Below, piece after piece: positions 41,152-50,244 of a stretch of DNA of 64,000 bases; within the stretch, counting starts at the first letter, position 1, and each line of letters starts with the position of its first letter. The stretch comes from Heliobacterium chlorum (GTDB lineage Bacteria; Bacillota; Desulfitobacteriia; Heliobacteriales; Heliobacteriaceae). Made by a program: the position numbers and the translations under genes. The notes under the pieces were generated by a model, which saw only the letters and a list, made by a program, of their open reading frames with translations, did no database searches and was not told the DNA's origin. The stretch spans positions 109,884-173,883 of the forward strand of contig NZ_JACVHF010000006.1 of assembly GCF_014502795.1 (NCBI RefSeq), in the 5' to 3' direction.

Positions 41152-42831
41152 CTACATCCGCTCCGGTGCTGTCAAACCCATGCTGGAAAGAACATTGCGC
41201 AGGACGATGCGGGAGTCGTCGACGAGGACGAGGCGAGCATCGCGCAAGGCTTTTTCGTCGGTCAACACACGGCAATGGGTATAGAAGCTGTGGAAGAGGG
41301 CGGCCAGATCCATCGCGTAGCGGGCCATGCGGTGCGGCTCCATTTGGGTGGCGGCCCGGGCAATTTCATCGGGTAAGTCGGCGATTTTGCGGATCAGGGA
41401 CAGTTCGGCAGGATGGTCGAGGACGCTGTAGTCCACTCCGTCTACGGAAGGCACTTCGTAACCAGCGTCTTTGGCCGTGCGCAAAATCGAACAGATGCGG
41501 GCGTGAGCGTACTGGACGTAGTAGACGGGGTTTTCCGAGGATTGGCTTTTGGCCAGGTCAAGGTCAAAATCGAGGTGCGAGTCGGCACCGCGCATGACGA
41601 AGAAGAACCGGGCCGCGTCTTTGCCGACTTCTTCGACCAACTCGTCGAGGGTGATGTACTGGCCGGTTCGCTTGGACATGCGGACGATTTCGCCGCCTTT
41701 GAAGAGGCGCACCAGCTGCATGAGGATGACGTCTAGGTTTTCCGAGTTATATCCGACAGCTTTGACAGCGTTTTTGATCCGGGACACGTGGCCATGGTGG
41801 TCAGCGCCCCAGATGTTGATCACCCAATCAAAACCGCGGTCAAACTTGTTTTTGTGATAGGCAATGTCGGCGGCAAAGTAGGTGGGAATGCCGTTGGAAC
41901 GGACAAGGACTTCGTCCTTCTCTTCACCCAAGGATGTCGCTTTGAACCAGAGAGCACCCTCGTTTTCATAGATGTAGCCGTTGGCCCGGAGGGTCTCCAA
42001 GGTCTCCCGGATGGCTCCGGAGTCGTGGAGGGACTGCTCGGAGAACCAGATGTCATAGTCGACGCCAAAGCGTGCCAGCGATTCCCGAATACCACTCAGT
42101 TTTTCTTGCAAGGCATATTTGACGAGCAGCTCCCGGCGAAGGGTCGTCTCCATGGGCACATACTTGTCGCCGTCTTTGGCGATGAGGCCGCGCATCGTCT
42201 CAGCTACATCTTCCCCGTGATAGCCTTCTTCCGGAAAGGGGACATCTTGGCCGAGCAGTTGCAGGTAGCGGGCTTCGAGGGACTTGGCAAAGTTTTCGAT
42301 CTGGTTGCCAGCATCGTTGATGTAAAATTCTTTGGTCACATCAAAGCCGGCCAAGCGAAGCAGGTTGGCCAAGGTGTCGCCGAGGGCGGCGCCGCGGGCG
42401 TTGCCCATATGGAGCAAGCCGGTCGGGTTGGCACTAACGAATTCCACTTGCACCCGTTTTCCAGCGCCCACTTGCGAGGCGCCATACTGGTCGTCGGTCT
42501 GTTGAACGGCAGGCAGCACCGGGTAGAGCCAGTGGTGGTGCAAGGTGAAGTTGATAAAGCCGGGACCGGCGATCTGAACGTCTTTCAGCCAGTCTCCCCG
42601 GTCGATGTGGGCGACGATCTTTTCGGCCAGTTGACGCGGGTTCATGCGGGCTTGTTTGGCCATGGTCATAGCCACGTTGGTCGCAAAATCACCATGTTGT
42701 TTTTCTCGAGGTACTTCTAAGGCGACCGTAGGCAGGTGTTCAAAATTTATTTCGCCGGCGCTGCGGGCCGCTTCTAAGGCAGCTCCGATAGCACCGGTGA
42801 TGTGGCGGCGAATGTCTTCAACAAAGTTCAC
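41152..42831 (-). CDS. argS: Arginyl-tRNA synthetase
   Basis: Charges tRNA-Arg. The class I synthetase of 559 residues has the HIGH-equivalent motif in FVSANPTGLLHMGNARGAAL and the conserved helix with MSKRTGQYITLDEL (KMSKS-equivalent). The N-terminal Add-1 domain recognises the tRNA D-loop and the C-terminal domain (from about 440) contacts the anticodon. GTG start overlaps the TGA of the DUF1934 gene (GTGA), indicating coupled translation. No T-box leader is seen ahead of the pair. Confidence 0.97.
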   Translation of the reverse strand: MNFVEDIRRHITGAIGAALEAARSAGEINFEHLPTVALEVPREKQHGDFATNVAMTMAKQARMNPRQLAEKIVAHIDRGDWLKDVQIAGPGFINFTLHHHWLYPVLPAVQQTDDQYGASQVGAGKRVQVEFVSANPTGLLHMGNARGAALGDTLANLLRLAGFDVTKEFYINDAGNQIENFAKSLEARYLQLLGQDVPFPEEGYHGEDVAETMRGLIAKDGDKYVPMETTLRRELLVKYALQEKLSGIRESLARFGVDYDIWFSEQSLHDSGAIRETLETLRANGYIYENEGALWFKATSLGEEKDEVLVRSNGIPTYFAADIAYHKNKFDRGFDWVINIWGADHHGHVSRIKNAVKAVGYNSENLDVILMQLVRLFKGGEIVRMSKRTGQYITLDELVEEVGKDAARFFFVMRGADSHLDFDLDLAKSQSSENPVYYVQYAHARICSILRTAKDAGYEVPSVDGVDYSVLDHPAELSLIRKIADLPDEIARAATQMEPHRMARYAMDLAALFHSFYTHCRVLTDEKALRDARLVLVDDSRIVLRNVLSSMGLTAPERM

Positions 42832-43262
42832 TGGAATCTTTTTTCCTCCTTTACGGTAATCAACAAGGAGTTATCGCTCAGCTTGCGCTGATCGGCTTGG
42901 AGTTCGTAGATCAGGTTGATGGAACCTCCCTGATCATCCAATGCCACATCCACTTTCGAAGGGATGACACCTAAGTGCATGCTCCCGAAGGGGGTGTGGT
43001 AAACGCCTTGATGGAGTACCCCTTCTTCAAAGGTTTGTTTGAATTCGGAACTTCCCATGCGGTTTAAGGTCACCCGGTGAGGTTCCACCTTCAGCGTGGT
43101 GGTCGTCCCTTCCATTCCGGAGATTTCTGATTCGTTATACACAATATAATAGGAGGTGGGCTTTTTGAACATCTTTCCTTCGGTGATGAGATGGATCGTA
43201 TCTTTTTCGCCGACGTCGTTCGTCTGTGTGCCGAGGACCGAAACCAGAACGTCTTTCTTCAT
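42828..43262 (-). CDS. ywiB: DUF1934 family protein (YwiB type)
   Basis: A 144-residue beta-barrel (calycin-like) protein of unknown function. The start KKDVLVSVLGTQTNDVGEKD and the motif FTIMYTGSSEF-like core (TLNRMGSSEFKQTFEEG; HQGVYHTPFGSMHLGV) fit the family. It is upstream of and overlaps argS by four bases, exactly as ywiB-argS in Bacillus. Confidence 0.88.
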   Translation of the reverse strand: MKKDVLVSVLGTQTNDVGEKDTIHLITEGKMFKKPTSYYIVYNESEISGMEGTTTTLKVEPHRVTLNRMGSSEFKQTFEEGVLHQGVYHTPFGSMHLGVIPSKVDVALDDQGGSINLIYELQADQRKLSDNSLLITVKEEKRFQ

Positions 43263-43372
43263 CCCGAAACGCCCTCTTTCCTATGAAGATGCCTTAACAA
43301 TTCGTGAATGAACCTCCGTTTCCTTCCTTCCTAAGACCATTTTTCCCCTATTGTTGTGATTTTAAGAACATT

Positions 43373-43402
43373 AAAAAGGGCCGGACTATGAAGATCCGTC
43401 CC
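43373..43402 (-). terminator. Terminator of the Crp/Fnr-type gene
   Basis: On the minus strand GGGACGGA (43395-43402) pairs with TCCGGCCC (43378-43385), one mismatch, followed by TTTTTAA. The TAG stop of the regulator is in the loop. Confidence 0.7.
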
Positions 43403-44093
43403 TTTCCCTCGATCCGGTGGCCCATTGTTTTAATTCTTCCAGGTTTTTGACGGTGATCGTATGCCGGTCCACTTCAACGATGCCGAGCCGCTCGAACTCC
43501 GCCAAGATGCGCGATACGGTCTCCCGGGATGTGCCGACCAGTTGGGCCAGCTCCTGGCGGGTAAGATTGAAGTCGATGCGGGTCCCCTCTTTTTCAGGCA
43601 CCCCATAGTCCTTGGTCAGTTTGTACAGGCGAGCGGAGACTCGTCCGTACGTATCTAACAGGGCTAAGTTTTTCATGTGCCGGTACGCTTGGCGCAGCCG
43701 CCGGGCTTCTACCTGCAGGCAGGCCATGGCTAAGGACGGATGGGCTTTGACGAGGGCTCGAAAATCGTCGAGTCCCATCCGGCTGACGGTGACCTCTTCC
43801 ATGGTTTCTGCCGTATAGGGGCTTGGCCCATCGTCAAAAGCGGCGATTTCGCCAAAGATTTCACCGGGATTGACGATAGCCACCACTTTTTCCTGACCAT
43901 CGGAGTTCATTTTCGCTAAACGGACTTTTCCCTGGTGCAGAAAATAGACGTCCTCGATCGGTTCCCCTTCCTGCAAGAGGGGCTGCCGTTTTTTCAGGGT
44001 CCGTTCGCTGATCAGGGGGGCCAGGGACTGTAGGATTTCCTCGTTGAGTACTGTGAAGACTCCCACCGACTTGAGGCGTTCCCACTTGCCCAT
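43386..44093 (-). CDS. Crp/Fnr-family transcription regulator
   Basis: A 235-residue regulator: an N-terminal cyclic-nucleotide-like beta roll (residues 20-125, with FGEIAAFDDGPSPYTAETM), a long dimer helix and a winged helix-turn-helix (TRQELAQLVGTSRETVSRIL) whose recognition helix ETVSR is of the Fnr/Crp kind. No N-terminal cysteine cluster for an iron-sulfur centre exists, and the C-terminal Cys set of Bacillus Fnr is also missing, so oxygen sensing by a cluster is unlikely. The signal is unknown. Placed upstream of ywiB-argS like fnr-ywiC in Bacillus. Confidence 0.9.
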   Translation of the reverse strand: MGKWERLKSVGVFTVLNEEILQSLAPLISERTLKKRQPLLQEGEPIEDVYFLHQGKVRLAKMNSDGQEKVVAIVNPGEIFGEIAAFDDGPSPYTAETMEEVTVSRMGLDDFRALVKAHPSLAMACLQVEARRLRQAYRHMKNLALLDTYGRVSARLYKLTKDYGVPEKEGTRIDFNLTRQELAQLVGTSRETVSRILAEFERLGIVEVDRHTITVKNLEELKQWATGSRERDGSS

Positions 44094-44141
44094 GTCTACC
44101 GCCTCCTTCTATCGGAGAGACCGTCCTTGGGTGACAGGAAT

Positions 44142-44996
44142 TTACACCTTGGGAATGTTCCGGCCGTGGAAAATTTCCGTCATTTCTTTTTTGACCCGCT
44201 GTTTGATCTTTTTCTTCTCACCGGGCAGGAGATCTTTCTTGGCTGTTCCGAAGAGATAATTGTCTAAGTCAAACTCTTTCAGCAGCATTTTCGTGTGAAA
44301 GATGTTGTCTTGATAGACGTTCACATCGATCATCTGATACATTTCACGGATATCCTTGGCGATATAGTTTTGGATGGAGTTGATTTTATGATCAATATAA
44401 TATTTCTTTCCATTTACGTCCCGGGTAAAACCTCTCACCCGGTAGTCGGCGATGACAATGTCCGGACTGAAGCTGTTGATGAGGTAGTTGAGCGCTTTTA
44501 AAGGTGAAATCTGGCCGCATGTGGATACGTCGATGTCGGCCCGGAAGGTGCTAATCCCTTTGTCCGGGTGGCTTTCGGGATAGGTGTGTACAGTAATGTG
44601 GCTCTTATCGAGATGGGCAACGACCGCGTCCGGTCCAAGGTTGTACATCTCTAGATCATTATCATTGTCGAGTTCACTGGTACCTTCGTTTCCGTCATTC
44701 TCATCGGTGGGTTCCGATTCGATCTTGCCTTCCGAGATTAAGATGGTGACGCTGGCGCCCTGGGGATCGTAGTCTTGCTTGGCGATATTGAGGATGTTGG
44801 CGCCGATGATGTTTGATACTTCCGTCAAGATGCTCGTCAGTCGGTCCGAATTGTATTCTTCGTCAATGTATTCGATGTAGGCTTTCCGGTGTTCCGGCGT
44901 TTTCGCATAACAAATGTCATACATGTTGAAACTGAGGGTTTTCGTCAGATTGTTAAACCCGTACAGCTTCAGCTTTTTGATCGATTTTATCTCCAT
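44142..44996 (-). CDS. speD: S-adenosylmethionine decarboxylase proenzyme
   Basis: Pyruvoyl enzyme supplying the aminopropyl donor for spermidine. The 284-residue length and sequence are those of the long proteobacterial-type SpeD (class 1A) rather than the short form common in Firmicutes. Self-cleavage is expected before Ser132 in [17 protein letters not shown]. An acidic, low-complexity stretch (about 92-114, rich in Glu, Asp and Asn) precedes the cleavage site. ATG at 44994-44996 follows GGGGAG by seven bases. No speE is adjacent. Confidence 0.93.
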   Translation of the reverse strand: MEIKSIKKLKLYGFNNLTKTLSFNMYDICYAKTPEHRKAYIEYIDEEYNSDRLTSILTEVSNIIGANILNIAKQDYDPQGASVTILISEGKIESEPTDENDGNEGTSELDNDNDLEMYNLGPDAVVAHLDKSHITVHTYPESHPDKGISTFRADIDVSTCGQISPLKALNYLINSFSPDIVIADYRVRGFTRDVNGKKYYIDHKINSIQNYIAKDIREMYQMIDVNVYQDNIFHTKMLLKEFDLDNYLFGTAKKDLLPGEKKKIKQRVKKEMTEIFHGRNIPKV

Positions 44997-45177
44997 CCTC
45001 AGTCTCCCCATGCCAAAGTATTATTTTTATTATAACAGCATGATTATCTAATTCCTATTGCCATAGTGTCAAGAATCATCGGTGGTGGTTTTTTTTCGCG
45101 ATTTTTCTTATTCCCGGGCTTTTCGGATTATGGCATAATAAAAAGTGTATGGTTTGAGGAAGAGAGGGATGGTGTAA

Positions 45178-46185
45178 ATGGCGAACGAGCAAGCAGATAC
45201 GTTGGATGTCTCCGTACTGCTCCATCAATTAAAACAAGCAAACAGCCAGATGGGACAAGTGGTCAAGACGATCGATCATATCACCAAACAGACCAACCTT
45301 TTGGCCCTAAACTCCGCCATTGAAGCCGCTCGAGCCGGGGAAGCCGGTCGAGGTTTCCGGGTTGTGGCCGATGAGATTAAAAAGCTGGCCGATCGCAGTT
45401 TTTCGGCTACGAAAGAGAGTCAGGAACTCATTAACAACATCCAGTCGAAAGCCAACGACGTCATCGCTGTTCGTACAGCTGATGTGGCTTACGATACGAT
45501 CGACAAAATCGACCGCAACCTCTTCGAACGAAATTGCGACGTACAAGCTTGGGCTACCTTTGATAAAATCCGTGCTTGTCTGGTCAATGAGAACAGCCAT
45601 ACCAAAGAACAAGCGACGGCACTCATGAAGAAAATCGTGGATATTTATGAAGTCTACTTCGACCTCTACCTGACGGACCGGCGAGGGAAAATCGTCGCAA
45701 CGGCGGTACATCAAAACTTGGTGGGGCAAGATATGTCCGACCGCGAGTGGTTTAAAGAAACTATTGCGAAAAATGACGTCTATGTCACGGATATGTATTA
45801 CTCTGCAGCGGTTGGCGGTCACACTATCGCCTATTCTTGTCCCGTCCGTGCCGAAGACGGAACGGTCCTCGGCGTTTTTACGACCCGGTTTAACTGGAAC
45901 TTCATTTATGATATTATCGATAACGCCCGCATTGGCAGCACCGGCGACATCTTTGTGGTGAACAAAGCCGGGGTTGTCATCGGCTCCCGGGACCGCTCCG
46001 GCATCTTGGAGAAAAACCTCAACCATCTTCAGGCGGTGAAAAAGGCTACCTCTGGCGAGGCTTACGGGTATACCCTGGAGAAGGACAACTCTGGGAAGAT
46101 GCAGATTTTCGGTTATGCCCATACGCGCGGCTATAACGCCTATCGGGGAAAAGCCTGGTCGGTCATCGTTCGGGAACCGCTATAA
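45178..46185 (+). CDS. Soluble chemoreceptor-like protein with C-terminal Cache domain
   Basis: A 335-residue protein with no membrane helix. The N-terminal 100 residues are only the tip of a methyl-accepting chemotaxis signalling hairpin ([20 protein letters not shown], then [18 protein letters not shown]), the part that binds CheA and CheW. The rest (about 130-335) is a Cache-type sensor ([57 protein letters not shown]). The order is reversed compared with normal receptors, and most of the coiled coil with methylation sites is missing. The start ATG has AGAGGG upstream. It is convergent with the receiver/kinase genes. Confidence 0.85.
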   Translation: MANEQADTLDVSVLLHQLKQANSQMGQVVKTIDHITKQTNLLALNSAIEAARAGEAGRGFRVVADEIKKLADRSFSATKESQELINNIQSKANDVIAVRTADVAYDTIDKIDRNLFERNCDVQAWATFDKIRACLVNENSHTKEQATALMKKIVDIYEVYFDLYLTDRRGKIVATAVHQNLVGQDMSDREWFKETIAKNDVYVTDMYYSAAVGGHTIAYSCPVRAEDGTVLGVFTTRFNWNFIYDIIDNARIGSTGDIFVVNKAGVVIGSRDRSGILEKNLNHLQAVKKATSGEAYGYTLEKDNSGKMQIFGYAHTRGYNAYRGKAWSVIVREPL

Positions 46186-46221
46186 AGCGGGGACTTTTAT
46201 CCATTGAAATAAGCAAGTGCG

Positions 46222-46257
46222 AAGCCCGTTTCCCCTTACATCGTGGGAAACGGGCTT
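46222..46257. terminator. Bidirectional terminator
   Basis: AAGCCCGTTTCCC (46222-46234) and GGGAAACGGGCTT (46245-46257) form a perfect 13-base stem between convergent genes. T-runs are short on both sides. Confidence 0.75.
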
Positions 46258-46279
46258 TCGTATGTTCGAGGGTTCTTTT

Positions 46280-46750
46280 TTACTCCGACTGATTTTCATC
46301 GCTGGTGCCGGACGTCGCCTTCGAAGACAAATCCCCCGCCGAAAAGACTTTGACCAGGGGCTGGTCTTTTTGCACAATTTCTTTGCCTAAGGCCCTGTCG
46401 ATCCGTTCCAGCAGATCGGATGGTTCGAACGGTTTGAGCACGTAGCCGACTACACCGGCTGATTTGGAACGAAGCACATCTTTTAAATCGTTGCTTCCCG
46501 TAATCATGATGACAGGGATAGACTGGGTCCGCCAGTCCCGCTGAAGTTCTGCGATCGTTTGAAAGCCATCCATGATCGGCATCATGATATCTAGCAGGAT
46601 GATTTCGGTCTGTGGTTGCAATCGTTTGGCCATTTCCACAACATCCCGCCCGTTGTGGGCGACAAAAACCCGATGGCCGTTCCGGCTCAATATCTTTTTT
46701 AAGAGTTCACAGTTGGCCTCGTTGTCCTCCCCGATAATAATCCGTGCCAT
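46280..46750 (-). CDS. Receiver-only response regulator
   Basis: A 156-residue protein with one CheY-like receiver domain (acidic residues in IIIGEDNEANCE, phosphorylation at Asp54 in ILLDIMMPIMDGFQ, Thr in MITGSND, Lys in YVLKPFEPSDLL) and a 30-residue tail without a DNA-binding domain. It follows the histidine kinase gene by 27 bases, so the two form a two-component pair in which the output is by protein contact, possibly a phosphorelay. Confidence 0.9.
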   Translation of the reverse strand: MARIIIGEDNEANCELLKKILSRNGHRVFVAHNGRDVVEMAKRLQPQTEIILLDIMMPIMDGFQTIAELQRDWRTQSIPVIMITGSNDLKDVLRSKSAGVVGYVLKPFEPSDLLERIDRALGKEIVQKDQPLVKVFSAGDLSSKATSGTSDENQSE

Positions 46751-46777
46751 CTTTCCTCCATCTCCATCAATACCTGC

Positions 46778-49054
46778 TTATTCCGTCTCTTTTTTCGGGT
46801 AACCCTTCGTTTCCGTCGACGGGGAGAAGGGAAACCGGACATAGAACGTGGTTCCGTGGCTCCCCGAGTCCACAATAATGACGGCATGGTGTCGGGCGGC
46901 GATATTTTGGCAAATCGCCAAGCCAAGACCGGTTCCTTGATCTTTGGTGGTAAAAAAGGGGGTGCCGATCTTCTCCAGCAGGGACGATTCAATGCCTGCG
47001 CCTTCGTCTTGAACGGCTAATACGACACTGTCACTGTCACGGTATGTTTTGATGGTCAAAATTTGTCCGGCGGTCATCGCTTCCAACCCGTTTCGGACTA
47101 AATTCAACAGCAGCTGCCGGATTTCCTTTTCACCTAAGAGAAGATCGGGGATTTGACCTAACTCTAGCCGCAGGAATTGCTTCCCCAGAGATGCGTTCGC
47201 TTCCATCATCGGGTATATCGTTTCAATGATTTTATTCAAACTTTGTATTTTGGGATCGTCTACTCTGCTTTTAGCCAGAGAGAGAAATTCGGTGATGATC
47301 GAATTGGCTCGATCCAATTCCTCGATCATCAAGTCGTAGTAGTTTTTGTTATGTACACTTTCATCTTTTGCAGCGAGAATTTGCAGAAAGCCACGGACCG
47401 TCGTCATGGGATTGCGGATCTCGTGGCCGATACCAGCGGCCATCTGAGCCACTAGGTTGAGGCGGTCCAGCCGAGCCATTTTCTTTTCGAGCCACCGCAA
47501 CTCGGTGATATCGTTGATCGCATAGAGATGACAAGGACGGCCCCCCAGTTCAATCTGTTCGGCCGACAGGAGCCATATCCGTTTTTCCCCATTTTGCGTG
47601 GTAAAGTAGGTCTCTCGGTTTCGGATGACTTTCTCCTGCGGAGCTGGACTCGATAGATGCAGATCTTCGAGGCTCCGGCCGATCACCTCTTCCCGCCTCC
47701 ATCCCGTGATCCGTAGGAAGCTCTCATTCACTTCAAAGAGACAGTCCTCGTCTATGCAGTGAATGTACATCGGGTTTGGATTGGCGTAGAAAGCCTTGGA
47801 AAAACGCTCCTCCGAGATGCGCAGATCTTCCAACGATTGTCTACGGGCGGTCATATCCCGTCCGACGGCGTAGATCGTTCCGTCCACCAAGTCCGGGACG
47901 GCGTTCCATGCCATCCAGCGATAATTGCCGTCTTTGCTGCGAAACCGGATTTCTTCTCCCACCGTCGGTTCACCCGATAAGAGCCAGCGAAATTCCGTTT
48001 CGACGACCTCTATGTCACTGGGATGGACAAAATCAGTGAAGGGGACGTCGGCCAACTCTTCTTCGCTGTATCCGAAGCGATGCTCCAAGGCGGGGTTCCA
48101 CCGGCGTAGATGGCCGGCGAGGTCGATGAGGATGAGAATATCGACAGATACGTCGAAGAAACGGTTTAACTCTTTCTCCGCACGGACACGCTTGGCGATC
48201 TCCTTGGTTAAACTCGATTGAACCAGCTTTATGCTGCGTGTATCCGACTCTAGTTTTTCCAAGAGCGGGCTTAGCTCAGGAAGCAACTCTCGCGGCAGCT
48301 TTTGCGAATCTAGGGCCACCGCTTGGCCGAACCCTTCGATTTCCCCTTTAAAACGGGTAAAGAACCGCCAGGCTTCAAAAATCAGCAGTATCGCCAGTAC
48401 CAATTCAATCGAGATGATCTCGGCGGTCCGCAGCAGCACGGCCGTATGAAAATCATCAGGTTTCACGACAGCCCAGCAATAACCGACCAGCCATCCCTCC
48501 CGGTATACGGGATGGGAGATGTAGATCATCGGATCGTTACGCCAATTATCAAATACGGGTATATCCGGTTTGTCCGCTTCTAGGTTAAAGCCGGGCAGTT
48601 CCCTCGCCGTCTTGGAGATCTCTAAGAAGGATATCGGCTGTAAGCCCAATGTGTAATCGATGACGCGGATATGATACTCATGACGCTCGCTATACGCTAC
48701 GGTTCGCCCCAGCGCATTGGAATAGTATCCGATAACCAATCCCGGGTATATTTGCGAAAGCGCTTCCGTTTCCGGCCGCAGTGTTTTTTCGAGAATTAAG
48801 GAGCGTTCTTCCCAATTTCCTCTTATACTTTCCGGGTGGATCACCTGTTCAGAAAGGCGTTGATCCAGTTCTGCCGTCACCGTTTGCAGGTCTTTCATAC
48901 GTTCGAAGCGCTCTTTTTTCAAAAAACCTAAATGGACGATGCCTGTTAAAATCACGGTGTGCAGGACTACCAAAACGACCATGGAATATAAAATACGTTT
49001 CGTAATCTGTTGGGGGACAAACTGTCTCCATGAGAGATATGCCTTCAAACCCAT
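46778..49054 (-). CDS. Membrane PAS-domain histidine kinase
   Basis: Sensor kinase of about 758 residues: membrane helix (about 22-44), an extracytoplasmic sensor of some 165 residues, second membrane helix (about 211-232), two PAS domains (about 295-408 and 413-520), a HisKA dimer domain with His544 in GIGHEIRNPMTTVRGFLQIL and a HATPase domain (NLVRNGLEAM; FFTTKDQGTGLGLAICQ). The HEIRNPMTTVRGF form is that of KinA/KinB-type and other Firmicutes PAS kinases. The start is uncertain (ATG or a TTG two codons later). Cotranscribed with the receiver gene downstream. Confidence 0.92.
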   Translation of the reverse strand: MGLKAYLSWRQFVPQQITKRILYSMVVLVVLHTVILTGIVHLGFLKKERFERMKDLQTVTAELDQRLSEQVIHPESIRGNWEERSLILEKTLRPETEALSQIYPGLVIGYYSNALGRTVAYSERHEYHIRVIDYTLGLQPISFLEISKTARELPGFNLEADKPDIPVFDNWRNDPMIYISHPVYREGWLVGYCWAVVKPDDFHTAVLLRTAEIISIELVLAILLIFEAWRFFTRFKGEIEGFGQAVALDSQKLPRELLPELSPLLEKLESDTRSIKLVQSSLTKEIAKRVRAEKELNRFFDVSVDILILIDLAGHLRRWNPALEHRFGYSEEELADVPFTDFVHPSDIEVVETEFRWLLSGEPTVGEEIRFRSKDGNYRWMAWNAVPDLVDGTIYAVGRDMTARRQSLEDLRISEERFSKAFYANPNPMYIHCIDEDCLFEVNESFLRITGWRREEVIGRSLEDLHLSSPAPQEKVIRNRETYFTTQNGEKRIWLLSAEQIELGGRPCHLYAINDITELRWLEKKMARLDRLNLVAQMAAGIGHEIRNPMTTVRGFLQILAAKDESVHNKNYYDLMIEELDRANSIITEFLSLAKSRVDDPKIQSLNKIIETIYPMMEANASLGKQFLRLELGQIPDLLLGEKEIRQLLLNLVRNGLEAMTAGQILTIKTYRDSDSVVLAVQDEGAGIESSLLEKIGTPFFTTKDQGTGLGLAICQNIAARHHAVIIVDSGSHGTTFYVRFPFSPSTETKGYPKKETE

Positions 49055-49275
49055 CGGCCTCCATCGCCCTCTTCCCGGGCGCCTTCTGCTAGAAAAAGCC
49101 GTTTTGGTTTGATGATACGTCGTTCTTTGCTGCAAGTAAAGATTTGTTGTCGACCTATGTCGAAAATATCAAAGCTTGCCTGTCCCTTTTGGGGGCGAGC
49201 TCGATTTAGCAAACGATTTTACGAAGATTCATTGCTTCCCGGTCTTTTGGTTTTTACCGTAGGGAGGAAATGACC

Positions 49276-50244
49276 GTGCTCGATACGCAACTGTTCATCT
49301 TCAAGACAGTGATGGAGAAAAACAGTATCTCCATGGCGGCACAAGAACTGCATATGACCCAATCGGCCGTCAGCCAGCAAATTCAAAATCTAGAAGCCCA
49401 CTTCAATGTCAAGCTCTTTGATCGGCTTCACCGCCGTATCATGGCCACTACCGCGGGAAAGGTCTTATATCCCTTCGCCGTCGAGTTGGACCAGCTCTAT
49501 ACGAAAGTGAACCATGCCATGCAAGACCTGACCGGCGAAGTGAGTGGCCGCTTACGTGTCGGTGCCAGTTTAACGATCGGCGAATACGTCCTCCCTGCAC
49601 TGCTCGTGCAGTTTCGCCAGGCCTATCCCAAAGTGAATATCGCTATGGACGTCTATAATTCCGAACAGATTACTGCCATGGTTATGGCAGGTCAGTTGGA
49701 TATCGGCTTTATCGAGGGACCGGACCCACTGCCTGGGCTGCTCGTCAGTCTGCCTTGCAGCGGCGATGAACTGGTCGTCATCGCTCCCGCCGGGGGCGAG
49801 CAGCCCAGGGACAAAGCCATTTCTTTGGTCGAACTACTGCAGGCCCGGTGGGTCCTGCGAGAACCCCTGTCGGGCACTCGTCGTTCTTTTGAACAGTTCT
49901 TAGAAGTACACGGGCACTCTCGGGCGACGCTGGATGTGGTCATGGAACTCGGTAGCACCCAAGCAGTCAAGGAAGCCGTCAAAGCAGGCCTGGGGATTTC
50001 GGTCATCTCTAAACTGGCTGTGACTGATGAAGTATGCCGGGGAGATCTTGAACTCCTGCCTGTCCGAGAAGGCCCTATTCTACGATCCTTTACGATGTTC
50101 TACCATAAGGAAAAGTTTACGACCCTTGCCGTCGACCGCTTTCTCGCTTTCGTCGCTGAAAAACTGTTGCCCCCATCAGCCCTTCATCCCGCTCGGTTAC
50201 AAGCCGAGGAGGACGATGAGCCCTCGTCCGAAGAGACTGAGTAA
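49276..50244 (+). CDS. LysR-family transcription regulator
   Basis: A 322-residue regulator: winged helix-turn-helix at the N-terminus (NSISMAAQELHMTQSAVSQQ) and a periplasmic-binding-protein-like effector domain (from about residue 90). GTG at 49276-49278 is preferred (GGAGG eight bases upstream); an ATG two codons earlier is too close to the ribosome site. The sequence VKEAVKAGLGISVISKLAV is typical for the CysB/YeiE branch. It is convergent with a YeiH-type exporter and their coding ends overlap by 48 bases; a YeiE-YeiH pairing is known in enteric bacteria. Confidence 0.92.
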   Translation: MLDTQLFIFKTVMEKNSISMAAQELHMTQSAVSQQIQNLEAHFNVKLFDRLHRRIMATTAGKVLYPFAVELDQLYTKVNHAMQDLTGEVSGRLRVGASLTIGEYVLPALLVQFRQAYPKVNIAMDVYNSEQITAMVMAGQLDIGFIEGPDPLPGLLVSLPCSGDELVVIAPAGGEQPRDKAISLVELLQARWVLREPLSGTRRSFEQFLEVHGHSRATLDVVMELGSTQAVKEAVKAGLGISVISKLAVTDEVCRGDLELLPVREGPILRSFTMFYHKEKFTTLAVDRFLAFVAEKLLPPSALHPARLQAEEDDEPSSEETE

